In this document: positions 10,563 to 19,671 of the stretch, piece after piece
How the letters are laid out: the number at the start of each line of letters is the position of its first letter
How positions within the stretch are numbered: position 1 is the first letter of the stretch
DNA from: Pseudomonas sp. PH1b
Lineage (GTDB): Bacteria > Pseudomonadota > Gammaproteobacteria > Pseudomonadales > Pseudomonadaceae
Reading direction: 5' to 3'
Assembly: GCF_000633395.1 (NCBI RefSeq)
Contig: NZ_AYMU01000006.1
Coordinates: forward strand, 183,536-247,535
DNA: 64,000 nucleotides
Program-made: the position numbers and the translations under genes
Notes under the pieces: model-generated
Told to the model about the DNA's origin: nothing
Database searches by the model: none
Seen by the model: only the letters and a program-made list of their open reading frames with translations

Positions 10563-12812
10563 TCACAAGGCGCCGAACTCCACCCGCACCGTCAGTTCAC
10601 CCTGGTTGTCCTGCAGGCCGACACCGTAACGCCCGTTCAGGTCGTCATTGATGCACAACTGCAGCTCTCCTCGCCGGCCTGCCGGTATCTCGGCCAGGTC
10701 ACCGATCAGGAACGGCTCGCCAGTGTCGCCAACCCTGCCGATCAACGCCCCTTCACTGGCTCCCGGCAAGGTGTAGCCGGCCTTGGCCACATAGCGCGGG
10801 TTGCCACGCCCATCCACCATGCCCCCCGCCGGGCTGGCGGACCAGAGCCCGCTGACGTAACGCACCAGACGCGGGCTGATGCCATTGAGCTGCACCCCGG
10901 TATTCTGCCAGGGCCGGTTGGCCTGGACCGCTACCGTGGCGGCCTTGAGCTCGTTGGCCAGCACATCGGCGGCCTGGAACGACAGCGCAGCGATGGTCAG
11001 GCTGGGGTTGGCGGTGCCGCTGGAAGGAAACACCCCGTCCCCCACCAGGAACAGGTTGGGGTGATCCCAACTGCGCTGGTGCTTGTCCACCACCGAGGTG
11101 CCGGGGTCGTCGCCCATGCGGTAAGTGCCCATCAGGTGCCCGGCGCCCTGGAAGCTATAGGGCTCGCCGTCGTAGATGAAGTACCCGGGATTGTCTTTCG
11201 GGATTGGCTTCAGGTCGGTGAGTTCGGTAGCCCCCAACAGCTGGGTGATGATGTAGCTGGCGGCTTTGCGCGCCTGCTTGAAGCCCTCCATGGTGTACTT
11301 CGACAGCTCGTAGTGAATTTCCGGCCGGGGGATGCCCAGGCGGTCGCGGTACTCTTTGGAGGGCAGGATGTAGCATTTGGGATGCTTCGGATCATCCTCG
11401 ACCTGCTCCACCAGAAAGGCGATGCGGAACTGGCGGATCAGGCGGTCATTGAGGGTCTGGATCAACTCGCGCCCGTAAAGCGCCCGGGCCTCCTGCTTGG
11501 GCTTCGACGCAGGGTTGGCGGGGCTGTCGTGGTGGCTTTCCTGGGGGCCGTCGATCAGCTCGCACACCGTGGTGTAGGGGTCGCCGATCGGCCAGTTCAG
11601 CCCCTCGTTGCCAATCTCGATGCGCCAGGCCGCGCGCGCTTGGCGAAAGCCCCCATCGCGCAGGCTTTCAATGCCCGCAGTGGACACCGGCCCGCGATAG
11701 GGGAACACCGACTGGCCTTCCGGCATCAGGCCCCAGGCCAGGTAGATCGGGTGGTCGGCCAGGCTGCGGCCAACCTCGCCACTGCGGTTGGCCACGCCGT
11801 TGGGGGCCTCGAGGCAGGCCGAGTTGAGCAGCAGCTTGGGGGTCTCGATGGCGTGGGCGGCAATCACATAGTGCTGCCCCTGGGCCACGCCAGTGCCGGT
11901 GGGCGGCCCGTCACCCAGTTGGTACTGGATGAATTCGATACCACTGATGCGCAAGTCCGCGGCGACCCGGACCTTGCTCGCCACGGTCTTGTACAGCACC
12001 CGCACATTGCCGGTTTCCAGGGCCTTGTTGAGGGTCACGGTGGCATCGTACTTGGCCTGGATCGGGCAGATCGGCGTGCAGTTGGTATTGCCCGCGCAGA
12101 CCCGGCGCCCGGCATAGGGCTCGGAGTTGCGCCCGGCCGGGGTCGGGCTCACCAGCAGCGGCAGGTCGGCGAACGAATGGCCCTGCACCGCCTTGACGAA
12201 ACTGGCGTCCACCAGGGACAGCGGGATGCTGTGCATGGGGAATTGGTAGCCCTCGGGAAAGGTCATGCCCAGGTAAGCCTGGTCAGCCACATCCGCCGCC
12301 ACGCCAATCTCCGCCTCGGCGCGGCAATAGGCGCTTTGCAGGTCCTCATAGCCAATGGGCCAGTCGACGCCGACGCCGTACAGCGACTTGAGGCGAAAAT
12401 CGTTGGGCAGCATGCGCAGGCAGGTCGCGACCCAGTGCCAGGTGGTGCCGCCACCGACCCGCTCATAGGTACTGGTGAAGGCCTGCGGGCCTTTCTGCAC
12501 CAGGTAGCTGGTCTGCGGGTTCTGCCAGCCATTGATCAGGTCGGCAATGGTGGGCCGTGGCGCGTTCTGCTGGGCAGGCTGCAGTTGCGGGTACAGCTGC
12601 GGCTCCAGGTTGCTGGCCGGCGGGTACGGCGACTCGGGGGTCTTGAGCGTGGCGTTATAGAAACGCTCCATGTACTGGGTGCGATTGGCCGGCACGCTGG
12701 GACCGGACTCCAGCACCAGCACCTTGACCCCGGCCAGGCCCAGTTGGTAGGCGATGATGCTGCCTGCCAGACCGGCACCGACTATCACCACATCTGCTTG
12801 TTCTGTGCTCAT
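10563..12812 (-). CDS. GMC oxidoreductase (flavoprotein subunit) with C-terminal LecA-like domain
   Basis: Flavin-dependent alcohol/sugar dehydrogenase large subunit, 749 residues. The FAD-binding VGAGLAGS lies at residues 10-18. The GMC C-terminal domain contains HLMGTYRMGDDP and PNLFLVGDGVFPSSGTANPSLT. The last ~110 residues are extra to normal GMC enzymes and match the PA-IL/LecA pattern (GLWSASPAGG, GYTLPGASEGALIGRVG, INDDLNGRYGVG). It is the last gene of a coupled trio, overlapping the small-subunit stop by 4 bp. Electrons probably pass to the haem protein at 13306-14682. No signal peptide is seen, so any export would depend on the partner. The substrate is unknown; a carbohydrate is suggested by the lectin-like domain. 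Confidence 0.85.
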   Translation of the reverse strand: MSTEQADVVIVGAGLAGSIIAYQLGLAGVKVLVLESGPSVPANRTQYMERFYNATLKTPESPYPPASNLEPQLYPQLQPAQQNAPRPTIADLINGWQNPQTSYLVQKGPQAFTSTYERVGGGTTWHWVATCLRMLPNDFRLKSLYGVGVDWPIGYEDLQSAYCRAEAEIGVAADVADQAYLGMTFPEGYQFPMHSIPLSLVDASFVKAVQGHSFADLPLLVSPTPAGRNSEPYAGRRVCAGNTNCTPICPIQAKYDATVTLNKALETGNVRVLYKTVASKVRVAADLRISGIEFIQYQLGDGPPTGTGVAQGQHYVIAAHAIETPKLLLNSACLEAPNGVANRSGEVGRSLADHPIYLAWGLMPEGQSVFPYRGPVSTAGIESLRDGGFRQARAAWRIEIGNEGLNWPIGDPYTTVCELIDGPQESHHDSPANPASKPKQEARALYGRELIQTLNDRLIRQFRIAFLVEQVEDDPKHPKCYILPSKEYRDRLGIPRPEIHYELSKYTMEGFKQARKAASYIITQLLGATELTDLKPIPKDNPGYFIYDGEPYSFQGAGHLMGTYRMGDDPGTSVVDKHQRSWDHPNLFLVGDGVFPSSGTANPSLTIAALSFQAADVLANELKAATVAVQANRPWQNTGVQLNGISPRLVRYVSGLWSASPAGGMVDGRGNPRYVAKAGYTLPGASEGALIGRVGDTGEPFLIGDLAEIPAGRRGELQLCINDDLNGRYGVGLQDNQGELTVRVEFGAL

Positions 12813-13309
12813 GACGATGCTCCTTGCTGGCCCTTGGCGGGCACCCCGGTGAAGGCCTCCAGGGGAGGGGGCGTCTCGCTCCAGTAGCCAAAATGAAACT
12901 GGCTGTAGCCCATGGGGTGGGCCTGTGCCGCCTTCCAGGCCCAGCTTTGCTGGTACGCCAGATCGGACACGACCGACTGCTGCTTCCTCTTGAAGGCGTC
13001 GGCGTCATAGGGCTGGTACCAGACCCCCAGCAACCACATTTTCATGATCGAGCGGCAGGCCAGCGTCGACTGCTGCGCGGGATCCTTGAGCAGCTCCCGG
13101 GCGATCTCGTCGGCTGGCAGATGATCGGCGGCCAAGGCCGCATACTGTCCGAGCAGGGCATCGAACACCTTGTCCGTCAGCCTCGGGCGGACATAGGCGA
13201 GGAATGTCGTCGGCAGATCGATGGGGTCGATCCGCGGCGCCAGCAAGTCGATGCCGATCCCCAACAGGGCCGAGGACAGGCCGACGAAGTTTTTACGATC
13301 GGTGCTCAT
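12809..13309 (-). CDS. small subunit of a membrane/periplasmic dehydrogenase (sorbitol dehydrogenase / gluconate 2-dehydrogenase subunit 3-like)
   Basis: A 166-residue protein that begins with a twin-arginine-like but weak leader (MSTDRKNFVGLSSALLGIG) and contains a helical domain resembling the small subunit of FAD-dependent sorbitol and gluconate dehydrogenases (AAL-hydrophobic-CRSIMKMWLLGVWYQP). In those enzymes the small subunit chaperones or exports the flavoprotein. Start at 13309 overlaps the stop of the upstream haem protein, and its end overlaps the GMC start, giving ATGA-type coupling at both joints. Family call moderately sure. Confidence 0.7.
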   Translation of the reverse strand: MSTDRKNFVGLSSALLGIGIDLLAPRIDPIDLPTTFLAYVRPRLTDKVFDALLGQYAALAADHLPADEIARELLKDPAQQSTLACRSIMKMWLLGVWYQPYDADAFKRKQQSVVSDLAYQQSWAWKAAQAHPMGYSQFHFGYWSETPPPLEAFTGVPAKGQQGASS

Positions 13310-14682
13310 GGTTTGCTCCCTGCGGCGCCGGTGGACTGGGCGCGCTCCAGCAGATAGGTGAAGTCGGCAAAGGTGGTGCGGGGGTTCTGGGTGACCCGGG
13401 TGCTGGCGTTGTTGTGGCAGTCCATGCAACTGGAAGATGCCTGGGGCACCGTGCCCTGGATAAAGGTTTCCAGGGTGGCGTTGGCCAGGAAGGTCGGGGC
13501 CGGGCTGCCCAGGGGATTGGTCGGCGACGGCCTCTCGCAGTCCGGGGCCGGATCGGCGGGCCACTGGGTATCGATCATCTGGTAGTTGGCCCAGACACTC
13601 TGGGGGTTGGCCGTGCGCAACAGTGCCTGGTAGCTGCTGTTCAGGGCCTTGGCGGCCTCGGTCAACGGGATATCGCGGACGATCTGCGACGGCGCGGCCT
13701 TGACCGCCGGGTTCCAGGGCCGGGGTGGCGGCTCGTTGACCTTGGCCGGGCTGGCGGCGTTGTAGAACAGGTACGGGCCTTGGCGCTGCTCCGGTGGGGT
13801 GGTTTTTTCCGGCACGTTGTCCACATGCTCGAAAGTCGACCAGACCCACTGCGGCGCCAATTCGGTCTTGTGCACTATGTGCAGGCCCACCAGGCCCACC
13901 AACTGGGCCTTGCACGACTCCTCCACAATGGGCCCGTGGGTCGGATCGCTGTTGCCAGGGGTATAGACCAGGGCATCGACGCTATGGAACCGGCTGCGCT
14001 GGTCATTACCGTCCAGTACCTTCCACGAAGCCTTGACCATGATCGCGCCCAGCTTCTGGTGGGGACTTGAACTGCAACTGAAGGCCACGCGGTTGTTCGG
14101 GCTGGCGGCGAAATACGCCTGCTGGCCCTGGACGCTGTACAGGCCCTTGTCGACGATATCGTTGAACATCGGCCGGTTGACCACGATTTCATTGCGGGTG
14201 TAGGTGCCGCTCTGATCCACCAGCGGCCCGCTCTGGAACGGCTGGATGAATTCATCGAGCACCCCCGCGACCTTGCCCATCTGCTGCAGCAGGCGCCCGG
14301 ACTTGAGCCCCTCGCAGGGCTTGGGAAGAATCGCCGGGGCATCCCAGGCCAGCGGCTTTTCACCCTTGGCCCGGAAGATCTGGTAGCTCTCTTTCCAGCC
14401 TTCCCAGACGGTGGGACCGTCTTCCTTGCCGATGGGGCCGGTGTCCGGGCTGCCGTCGTCCCGGGCCGGCCAGTTGAGGGCGATGAAGGTCTGCCAGGAC
14501 AGCACGTCAAAGTCCCGCTGCAGGCTTTCCAGAGTCGGAGCCGGGGGCGCGGTGACTGCAACGTCGTAGGGTATGCGCGAGGACAGGTCAGGCGGCGCGA
14601 GCGCGAACGCCAGCGGGCTGAGCAGCGCACCGCATAGCGCACAGCCAAGCCTCGGACCGGGCCGATGGGTTTCCTTTTTCAT
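13306..14682 (-). CDS. secreted c-type cytochrome-like protein, one haem motif, first gene of the dehydrogenase operon
   Basis: A 458-residue exported protein with a signal peptide (ALCGALLSPLAFALA). Most of the chain is a conserved domain I cannot name (LSWQTFIALNWP, GWKESYQIF, EIVVNRPMF). One CMDCH haem-binding site lies near residue 405, close to the C-terminus. It probably accepts electrons from the GMC flavoprotein encoded two genes later. Standard partner cytochromes of gluconate-type dehydrogenases carry three CxxCH sites; only one is visible here, so the electron route differs. The spacing to the next gene is an overlap. Confidence 0.72.
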   Translation of the reverse strand: MKKETHRPGPRLGCALCGALLSPLAFALAPPDLSSRIPYDVAVTAPPAPTLESLQRDFDVLSWQTFIALNWPARDDGSPDTGPIGKEDGPTVWEGWKESYQIFRAKGEKPLAWDAPAILPKPCEGLKSGRLLQQMGKVAGVLDEFIQPFQSGPLVDQSGTYTRNEIVVNRPMFNDIVDKGLYSVQGQQAYFAASPNNRVAFSCSSSPHQKLGAIMVKASWKVLDGNDQRSRFHSVDALVYTPGNSDPTHGPIVEESCKAQLVGLVGLHIVHKTELAPQWVWSTFEHVDNVPEKTTPPEQRQGPYLFYNAASPAKVNEPPPRPWNPAVKAAPSQIVRDIPLTEAAKALNSSYQALLRTANPQSVWANYQMIDTQWPADPAPDCERPSPTNPLGSPAPTFLANATLETFIQGTVPQASSSCMDCHNNASTRVTQNPRTTFADFTYLLERAQSTGAAGSKP

Positions 14683-14862
14683 GCTTGTCTCCTTGGCATC
14701 AGGCTGGCCAGGAGACAGAACGCCGGTCCGTCATGGACTCTTCAATCGCGCCCTCCTGGCACAATTTCCAGCGTAGATAAGGAATGTTGCGGCCAGGGGA
14801 CGGGCCATAGACCGAATCGAGCTAGCAGCAATAGCCGAACGCCATCACCCAGCCGCGAGCCC

Positions 14863-15125
14863 GTAGGAGCCGGCTTGCCGGCGAAGGGGCCCTCAAGCCT
14901 GGTGCAAGTCTGGAGGACGCTTTCGCTGGCAAGCCAGCTCCTACAAGGTGCGAGGGTGAGGAGAATTGCTGCGGCCAACAGCGAGCCCCGGTAGGAGCCG
15001 GCTTGCCGGCGAAGGGGCCCTCAAGCCTGGTGCAAGTCTGGATGACGCTTTCGCTGGCAAGCCAGCTCCTACAAGGTGCGAGGCTGAGGAGAAAGGCTGC
15101 GGCCAACAGCGAGCCGGCTCCTGCG
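14863..15125. repeat. two REP doublets in tandem plus a partial element
   Basis: Inverted REP pairs at 14863-14945 and 14991-15074, with almost identical inner spacers, and a lone half-element at about 15111-15125. They occupy the space between the haem protein gene start region and the end of cysA. Confidence 0.88.
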
Positions 15126-15158
15126 AGACGTGGGGCTCGCAGGAGGGGCCGGCGGGAG

Positions 15159-16148
<990 letters not shown>

Positions 16149-16151
16149 GAA

Positions 16152-17024
16152 TTATTCCTCCGCGGCGCTGGCGCGCAGGCGGTTAATACGGTTTTCGCTC
16201 CACTGCTTCAGCAGCAGGATGAAGAGCGCCATGATCAGCAACAGGCTCGCAACGGCGAAGGCGGCGACGTGGTTGTATTCGTTGTAGAGGATCTCGACGT
16301 GCAGCGGCAGGGTGTTGGTCACCCCGCGAATGTGCCCGGAAACCACCGATACCGCACCGAATTCACCCATCGCCCGGGCGGTGCAGAGCACCACGCCATA
16401 GATCAGGCCCCACTTGATGTTGGGCACCGTGACGTGCCAGAACATCTGCCAGCCGTTGGCGCCCAGCAGGCGCGCCGCTTCCTCTTCCTGGGTGCCCTGC
16501 TCCTGCATCAGCGGGATCAGCTCGCGGGCGACGAAGGGCACGGTGACGAAGATGGTCGCCAGGACGATGCCCGGCAGGGCGAAGACGATCTGGATGTCGT
16601 GGTCCGACAGCCACGGGCCGAAAAAGCCCTGGGCCCCGAACATCAGCACATAGACCAGGCCGGCGATCACCGGCGAGACCGAGAACGGCAAGTCGATCAG
16701 GGTCACCAGGATGCTCTTGCCACGGAACGAGTACTTGCTCACGCACCAGGCGGCGCTGACCCCGAACACCAGGTTCAGCGGCACCGAGATCAGCACCGCG
16801 ATCACCGTGAGCTTGAGCGCCGACAGCGCGTCGGGCTCGAAGATCGCATCGAAGAAGGCGCCCAGGCCCAGCTTCAGGCCCTGGGACACGACGATGAACA
16901 GAGGCAGGAGCAGGAACAGGGCGAAGATCAGCCAGCCGAGGCCGATCAGCACCCGACGGGATGTCGCGCTGCCACGGCGCGCAGCGTTGGCCGACGAGGC
17001 GGCGCTAATAGACGATTGGGACAT
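16152..17024 (-). CDS. cysW: sulfate ABC transporter permease CysW
   Basis: Inner-membrane permease of 290 residues with six predicted membrane spans and the EAA loop [22 protein letters not shown]. It pairs with CysT to form the sulfate channel. The N-terminal ~20 residues are a Ser/Ala-rich cytoplasmic extension. Lies 13 bp after cysT and 3 bp before cysA, so co-transcription is expected. Confidence 0.95.
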   Translation of the reverse strand: MSQSSISAASSANAARRGSATSRRVLIGLGWLIFALFLLLPLFIVVSQGLKLGLGAFFDAIFEPDALSALKLTVIAVLISVPLNLVFGVSAAWCVSKYSFRGKSILVTLIDLPFSVSPVIAGLVYVLMFGAQGFFGPWLSDHDIQIVFALPGIVLATIFVTVPFVARELIPLMQEQGTQEEEAARLLGANGWQMFWHVTVPNIKWGLIYGVVLCTARAMGEFGAVSVVSGHIRGVTNTLPLHVEILYNEYNHVAAFAVASLLLIMALFILLLKQWSENRINRLRASAAEE

Positions 17025-17037
17025 GTTCGCGCCTCCT

Positions 17038-17856
17038 CTAAGGTCGTTCGATGCGCCGCTGCAACAGGTTGATCAGCAGCAGCAGGATGAAGGAAACCAC
17101 CAGCATCAACACGCCGATGGCGGTAGCGCCGGTGTAGTCGTACTGGTCGAGCTTGACCATGATCAGCAGCGGCAGGATCTCGGTCTTCATCGGCATGTTG
17201 CCGGCGATGAAGATCACCGAACCGTACTCGCCGACGCCCCGGGCAAAGGCCAGGGCGAAGCCGGTGAGCCAGGCCGGCAGCAGCGCCGGCACCAGGATAT
17301 GGCGGAACACTTGCCAGGGCTTGGCGCCGAGGCAGGCGGCGGCCTCTTCCACTTCACGGGGGATGTCCGCCAGCACCGGCTGCACCGTGCGCACCACGAA
17401 CGGCAGGGTGACGAAGGTCAGCGCCAGGGTGATGCCCAGGGGGGTGTAGGCAATCTTGAAGCCCAGGTCGGTGGCGAACTGGCCGACCAGTCCGGAGGGC
17501 GCATAGAGGGCCGTCAGGGCGATGCCGGCCACGGCCGTGGGCAGGGCGAAGGGCAGGTCGATCATGGCATCGATGATCTTGCGCCCGGGGAAGCTGTAGC
17601 GCACCAGCACCCAGGCCAGCAGCGTGCCGATCAGGCCGTTGATGATGGCCGCGCACAGCGCCGTGCCGAAGCTCAGCTTGAGGGCGGCGAGCACCCGGGG
17701 GGCGCTGACGATGGCCCAGAACTGATCCCAGGTGAGTTGCGCGGCATGCACGAACATCGCCGCCAGGGGGATGAGCACAATCAGGCTGAGGTACACCAAG
17801 GTGTAGCCCAGCGTCAGCCCGAAGCCGGGTATGACGGGGGAGATACGACGCGACAT
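17038..17856 (-). CDS. cysT: sulfate ABC transporter permease CysT (CysU)
   Basis: Inner-membrane permease of 272 residues, six spans, with EAA loop [23 protein letters not shown]. Partner of CysW. A hairpin and a REP doublet (17891-18001) separate it from sbp, which may reduce permease expression relative to the binding protein. Confidence 0.95.
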   Translation of the reverse strand: MSRRISPVIPGFGLTLGYTLVYLSLIVLIPLAAMFVHAAQLTWDQFWAIVSAPRVLAALKLSFGTALCAAIINGLIGTLLAWVLVRYSFPGRKIIDAMIDLPFALPTAVAGIALTALYAPSGLVGQFATDLGFKIAYTPLGITLALTFVTLPFVVRTVQPVLADIPREVEEAAACLGAKPWQVFRHILVPALLPAWLTGFALAFARGVGEYGSVIFIAGNMPMKTEILPLLIMVKLDQYDYTGATAIGVLMLVVSFILLLLINLLQRRIERP

Positions 17857-17890
17857 AAGAGTCCTTGGTTAACGGAACGGATACGCAAAA

Positions 17891-18001
17891 CCCGCAACTC
17901 AATGCGGGCTCTGCCTGGTAGAAGCCGGCTTGCCGGCGCAAGGCCCCGCAAGTCGTGCACTGCCCTCAGGGGCGCCTTCGCTGGCAAGCCAGCTCCTACA
18001 A
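17891..18001. repeat. hairpin CCCGCA/TGCGGG followed by a REP doublet inside the sulfate operon
   Basis: A small inverted repeat (17891-17896 with 17903-17908) and a REP doublet (17917-18001) lie between sbp and cysT. Such structures can protect the upstream sbp message from 3' decay or attenuate read-through, fitting the need for excess periplasmic binding protein. Confidence 0.75.
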
Positions 18002-18006
18002 CAGGG

Positions 18007-19017
18007 TTATTGCGCCGTGTAGATCTGGTCGAACACGCCACCGTCATTGAAGAATTTCGGTTGGGCAGTTTTCCAGCCGCCGAAGTCCTTGTCGATAGTT
18101 ACCAGGTCCAGTTTCGGGAACTGCTGAGCATATTTGGCGGCGATGTCCTTGTCCCGTGGGCGGTAGAAGTTCTTCGCGGCAATTTCCTGGCCGGCCGGGC
18201 TGTACAGGTGCTTGAGGTAGGCCTCGGCGATCTGGGTGTTGCCCTTTTTCTCGGCGTTCTTGTCCACCACCGCCACCGGCGGCTCGGCGAGGATCGACAG
18301 CGACGGCACGACGATGTCGAACTTGTCGGCGCCGCCGTCTTCCTTCAGCGCCAGGAAGGCTTCGTTTTCCCAGGCCAGCAACACGTCGCCCTGGCCGTTG
18401 TTGACGAAGGTGATGGTCGAGCCGCGGGCACCGGTGTCCAGCACCGGCACGTGCTTGAACAGCTCTTTCACGTATTCCTGAGCCTTGGCCTCACTCCCGC
18501 CGGCCTTCAGGCCGTAGGCCCAGGCGGCCAGGAAGTTCCAGCGCGCACCGCCGGAGGTTTTCGGGTTCGGGGTGATCACCGAGACGTCTTTCTTGACCAG
18601 GTCGCCCCAGTCCTTGATGCCCTTGGGGTTGCCCTTGCGCACCAGGAACACGATGGTCGAGGTGTAGGGGGTGCTGGCGTCCGGCAGGCGTTTTTGCCAG
18701 TCCGCCGGCAGGGTCTTGCCGAGCTTGGCGATTTCGTCGATGTCACCGGCCAGGGCCAGGGTCACCACGTCGGCGCGCAGGCCGTCGATCACCGCCCGGC
18801 CCTGCTTGCCGGAGCCACCGTGGGATTGCTGGATCTTCACGTTGTCGCCCGGGTGCTCCTGCTTCCAGAAGTTCACGAACTCGGCGTTGTAGTCCTGGTA
18901 CAGCTCACGGGTCGGGTCGTAGGACACGTTGAGCAGCTCATAGTCCTTGGCAACGGCGGAACCGGCAAAAACAGCGCTGGCGAGGGCGGCCAGGGCATAA
19001 CGGCGAATCGACGACAT
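18007..19017 (-). CDS. sbp: periplasmic sulfate-binding protein Sbp
   Basis: Captures sulfate for the CysTWA importer. The 336-residue product begins with a clear signal peptide ending AGSAVA, and mature residues [21 protein letters not shown] match the family. The segment [13 protein letters not shown] forms the typical sulfate-binding helix start. Encoded just after oscA and upstream of the permeases. Confidence 0.96.
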   Translation of the reverse strand: MSSIRRYALAALASAVFAGSAVAKDYELLNVSYDPTRELYQDYNAEFVNFWKQEHPGDNVKIQQSHGGSGKQGRAVIDGLRADVVTLALAGDIDEIAKLGKTLPADWQKRLPDASTPYTSTIVFLVRKGNPKGIKDWGDLVKKDVSVITPNPKTSGGARWNFLAAWAYGLKAGGSEAKAQEYVKELFKHVPVLDTGARGSTITFVNNGQGDVLLAWENEAFLALKEDGGADKFDIVVPSLSILAEPPVAVVDKNAEKKGNTQIAEAYLKHLYSPAGQEIAAKNFYRPRDKDIAAKYAQQFPKLDLVTIDKDFGGWKTAQPKFFNDGGVFDQIYTAQ

Positions 19018-19175
19018 GGTGAAGCTCCTGAAATTTTTTTAAGGTGCTGGCATTTTTCTTATGGCGATTTCAGCCCGCATTCGAAAAGGAACGCTGGGGT
19101 TCGTGCTGGGGGTCATGGATGACGCCCTCCGGTGGACCAGTCGGGCCTCTCGATCACGAGAGGGTGACGCGGTGT

Positions 19176-19358
19176 TCAGCTGGGTTTGTTGCCGGGCTGT
19201 TGCAGGCGGAATTTTTCCTTGCGTTCGATCTGCACCACTTGGGCGTTGTGCACGGTGATTTCCACCGCGCCAAAGCGCAGGTCCCGCAAGGCACTTTGAA
19301 TTTCCCGCAAGATGGTTGCTTCGTCCTGGCCGTCAACGCTGCGTAGAGATGCGCTCAT
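19176..19358 (-). CDS. oscA: OscA, small sulfur-starvation protein
   Basis: A 60-residue cytoplasmic protein (MSASLRSVDG ... VEITVHNAQVVQIERKEKFRL) matching the OscA family. I recall OscA as needed for organosulfur use, and in P. aeruginosa for chromate resistance through sulfur supply. It is the first gene of the oscA-sbp-cysTWA group, which is the usual Pseudomonas order. The start at 19358 has the ribosome site AAGGAG; a longer frame starting 42 bp upstream is rejected. A perfect 9-bp inverted repeat lies upstream at 19439-19463. Confidence 0.88.
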   Translation of the reverse strand: MSASLRSVDGQDEATILREIQSALRDLRFGAVEITVHNAQVVQIERKEKFRLQQPGNKPS

Positions 19359-19438
19359 GGTGCTGCTCCTTGAGTGAGGGATGCCTGGCAGTGGCGGCAC
19401 TGCTTGCGGCGTAGGAGCAATAGTAGATAGCCGCAGAT

Positions 19439-19463
19439 ATTCTTAAAAATACTATTTAAGAAT
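19439..19463. promoter_or_regulatory. candidate operator upstream of oscA (9-bp inverted repeat)
   Basis: ATTCTTAAA and TTTAAGAAT are perfect inverted arms around a 7-bp AT-rich spacer, about 80 bp upstream of oscA in otherwise GC-rich DNA. Position and AT-rich character suit a LysR-type CysB site, but I did not match a specific consensus. Confidence 0.45.
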
Positions 19464-19671
19464 GTTTATATAACCAGAAAAAATTATTTGCCAGAACGCA
19501 GGGTTAGGTCCCAAACCCTTGCTGCCGAAGGTGTCGCAGGGCGCAATCCCTGCACCTCCGGCACGGCTCTGGGGCCTTTCCCTCGATGCCATGGGCGTTG
19601 CGCCCAGGCACCGCTCGGGGCGTCGGCAGTGGCACTGCGGCGCCCCTTGCGTGCGGCCTTGCAGCCGCACC

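Noticed and set aside
11061..12887. 608-codon open frame opposite the GMC oxidoreductase
   Set aside because: Shadow frame of a GC-rich gene: Gly/Ala/His-rich product, no motif, while the minus strand has a full flavoprotein.
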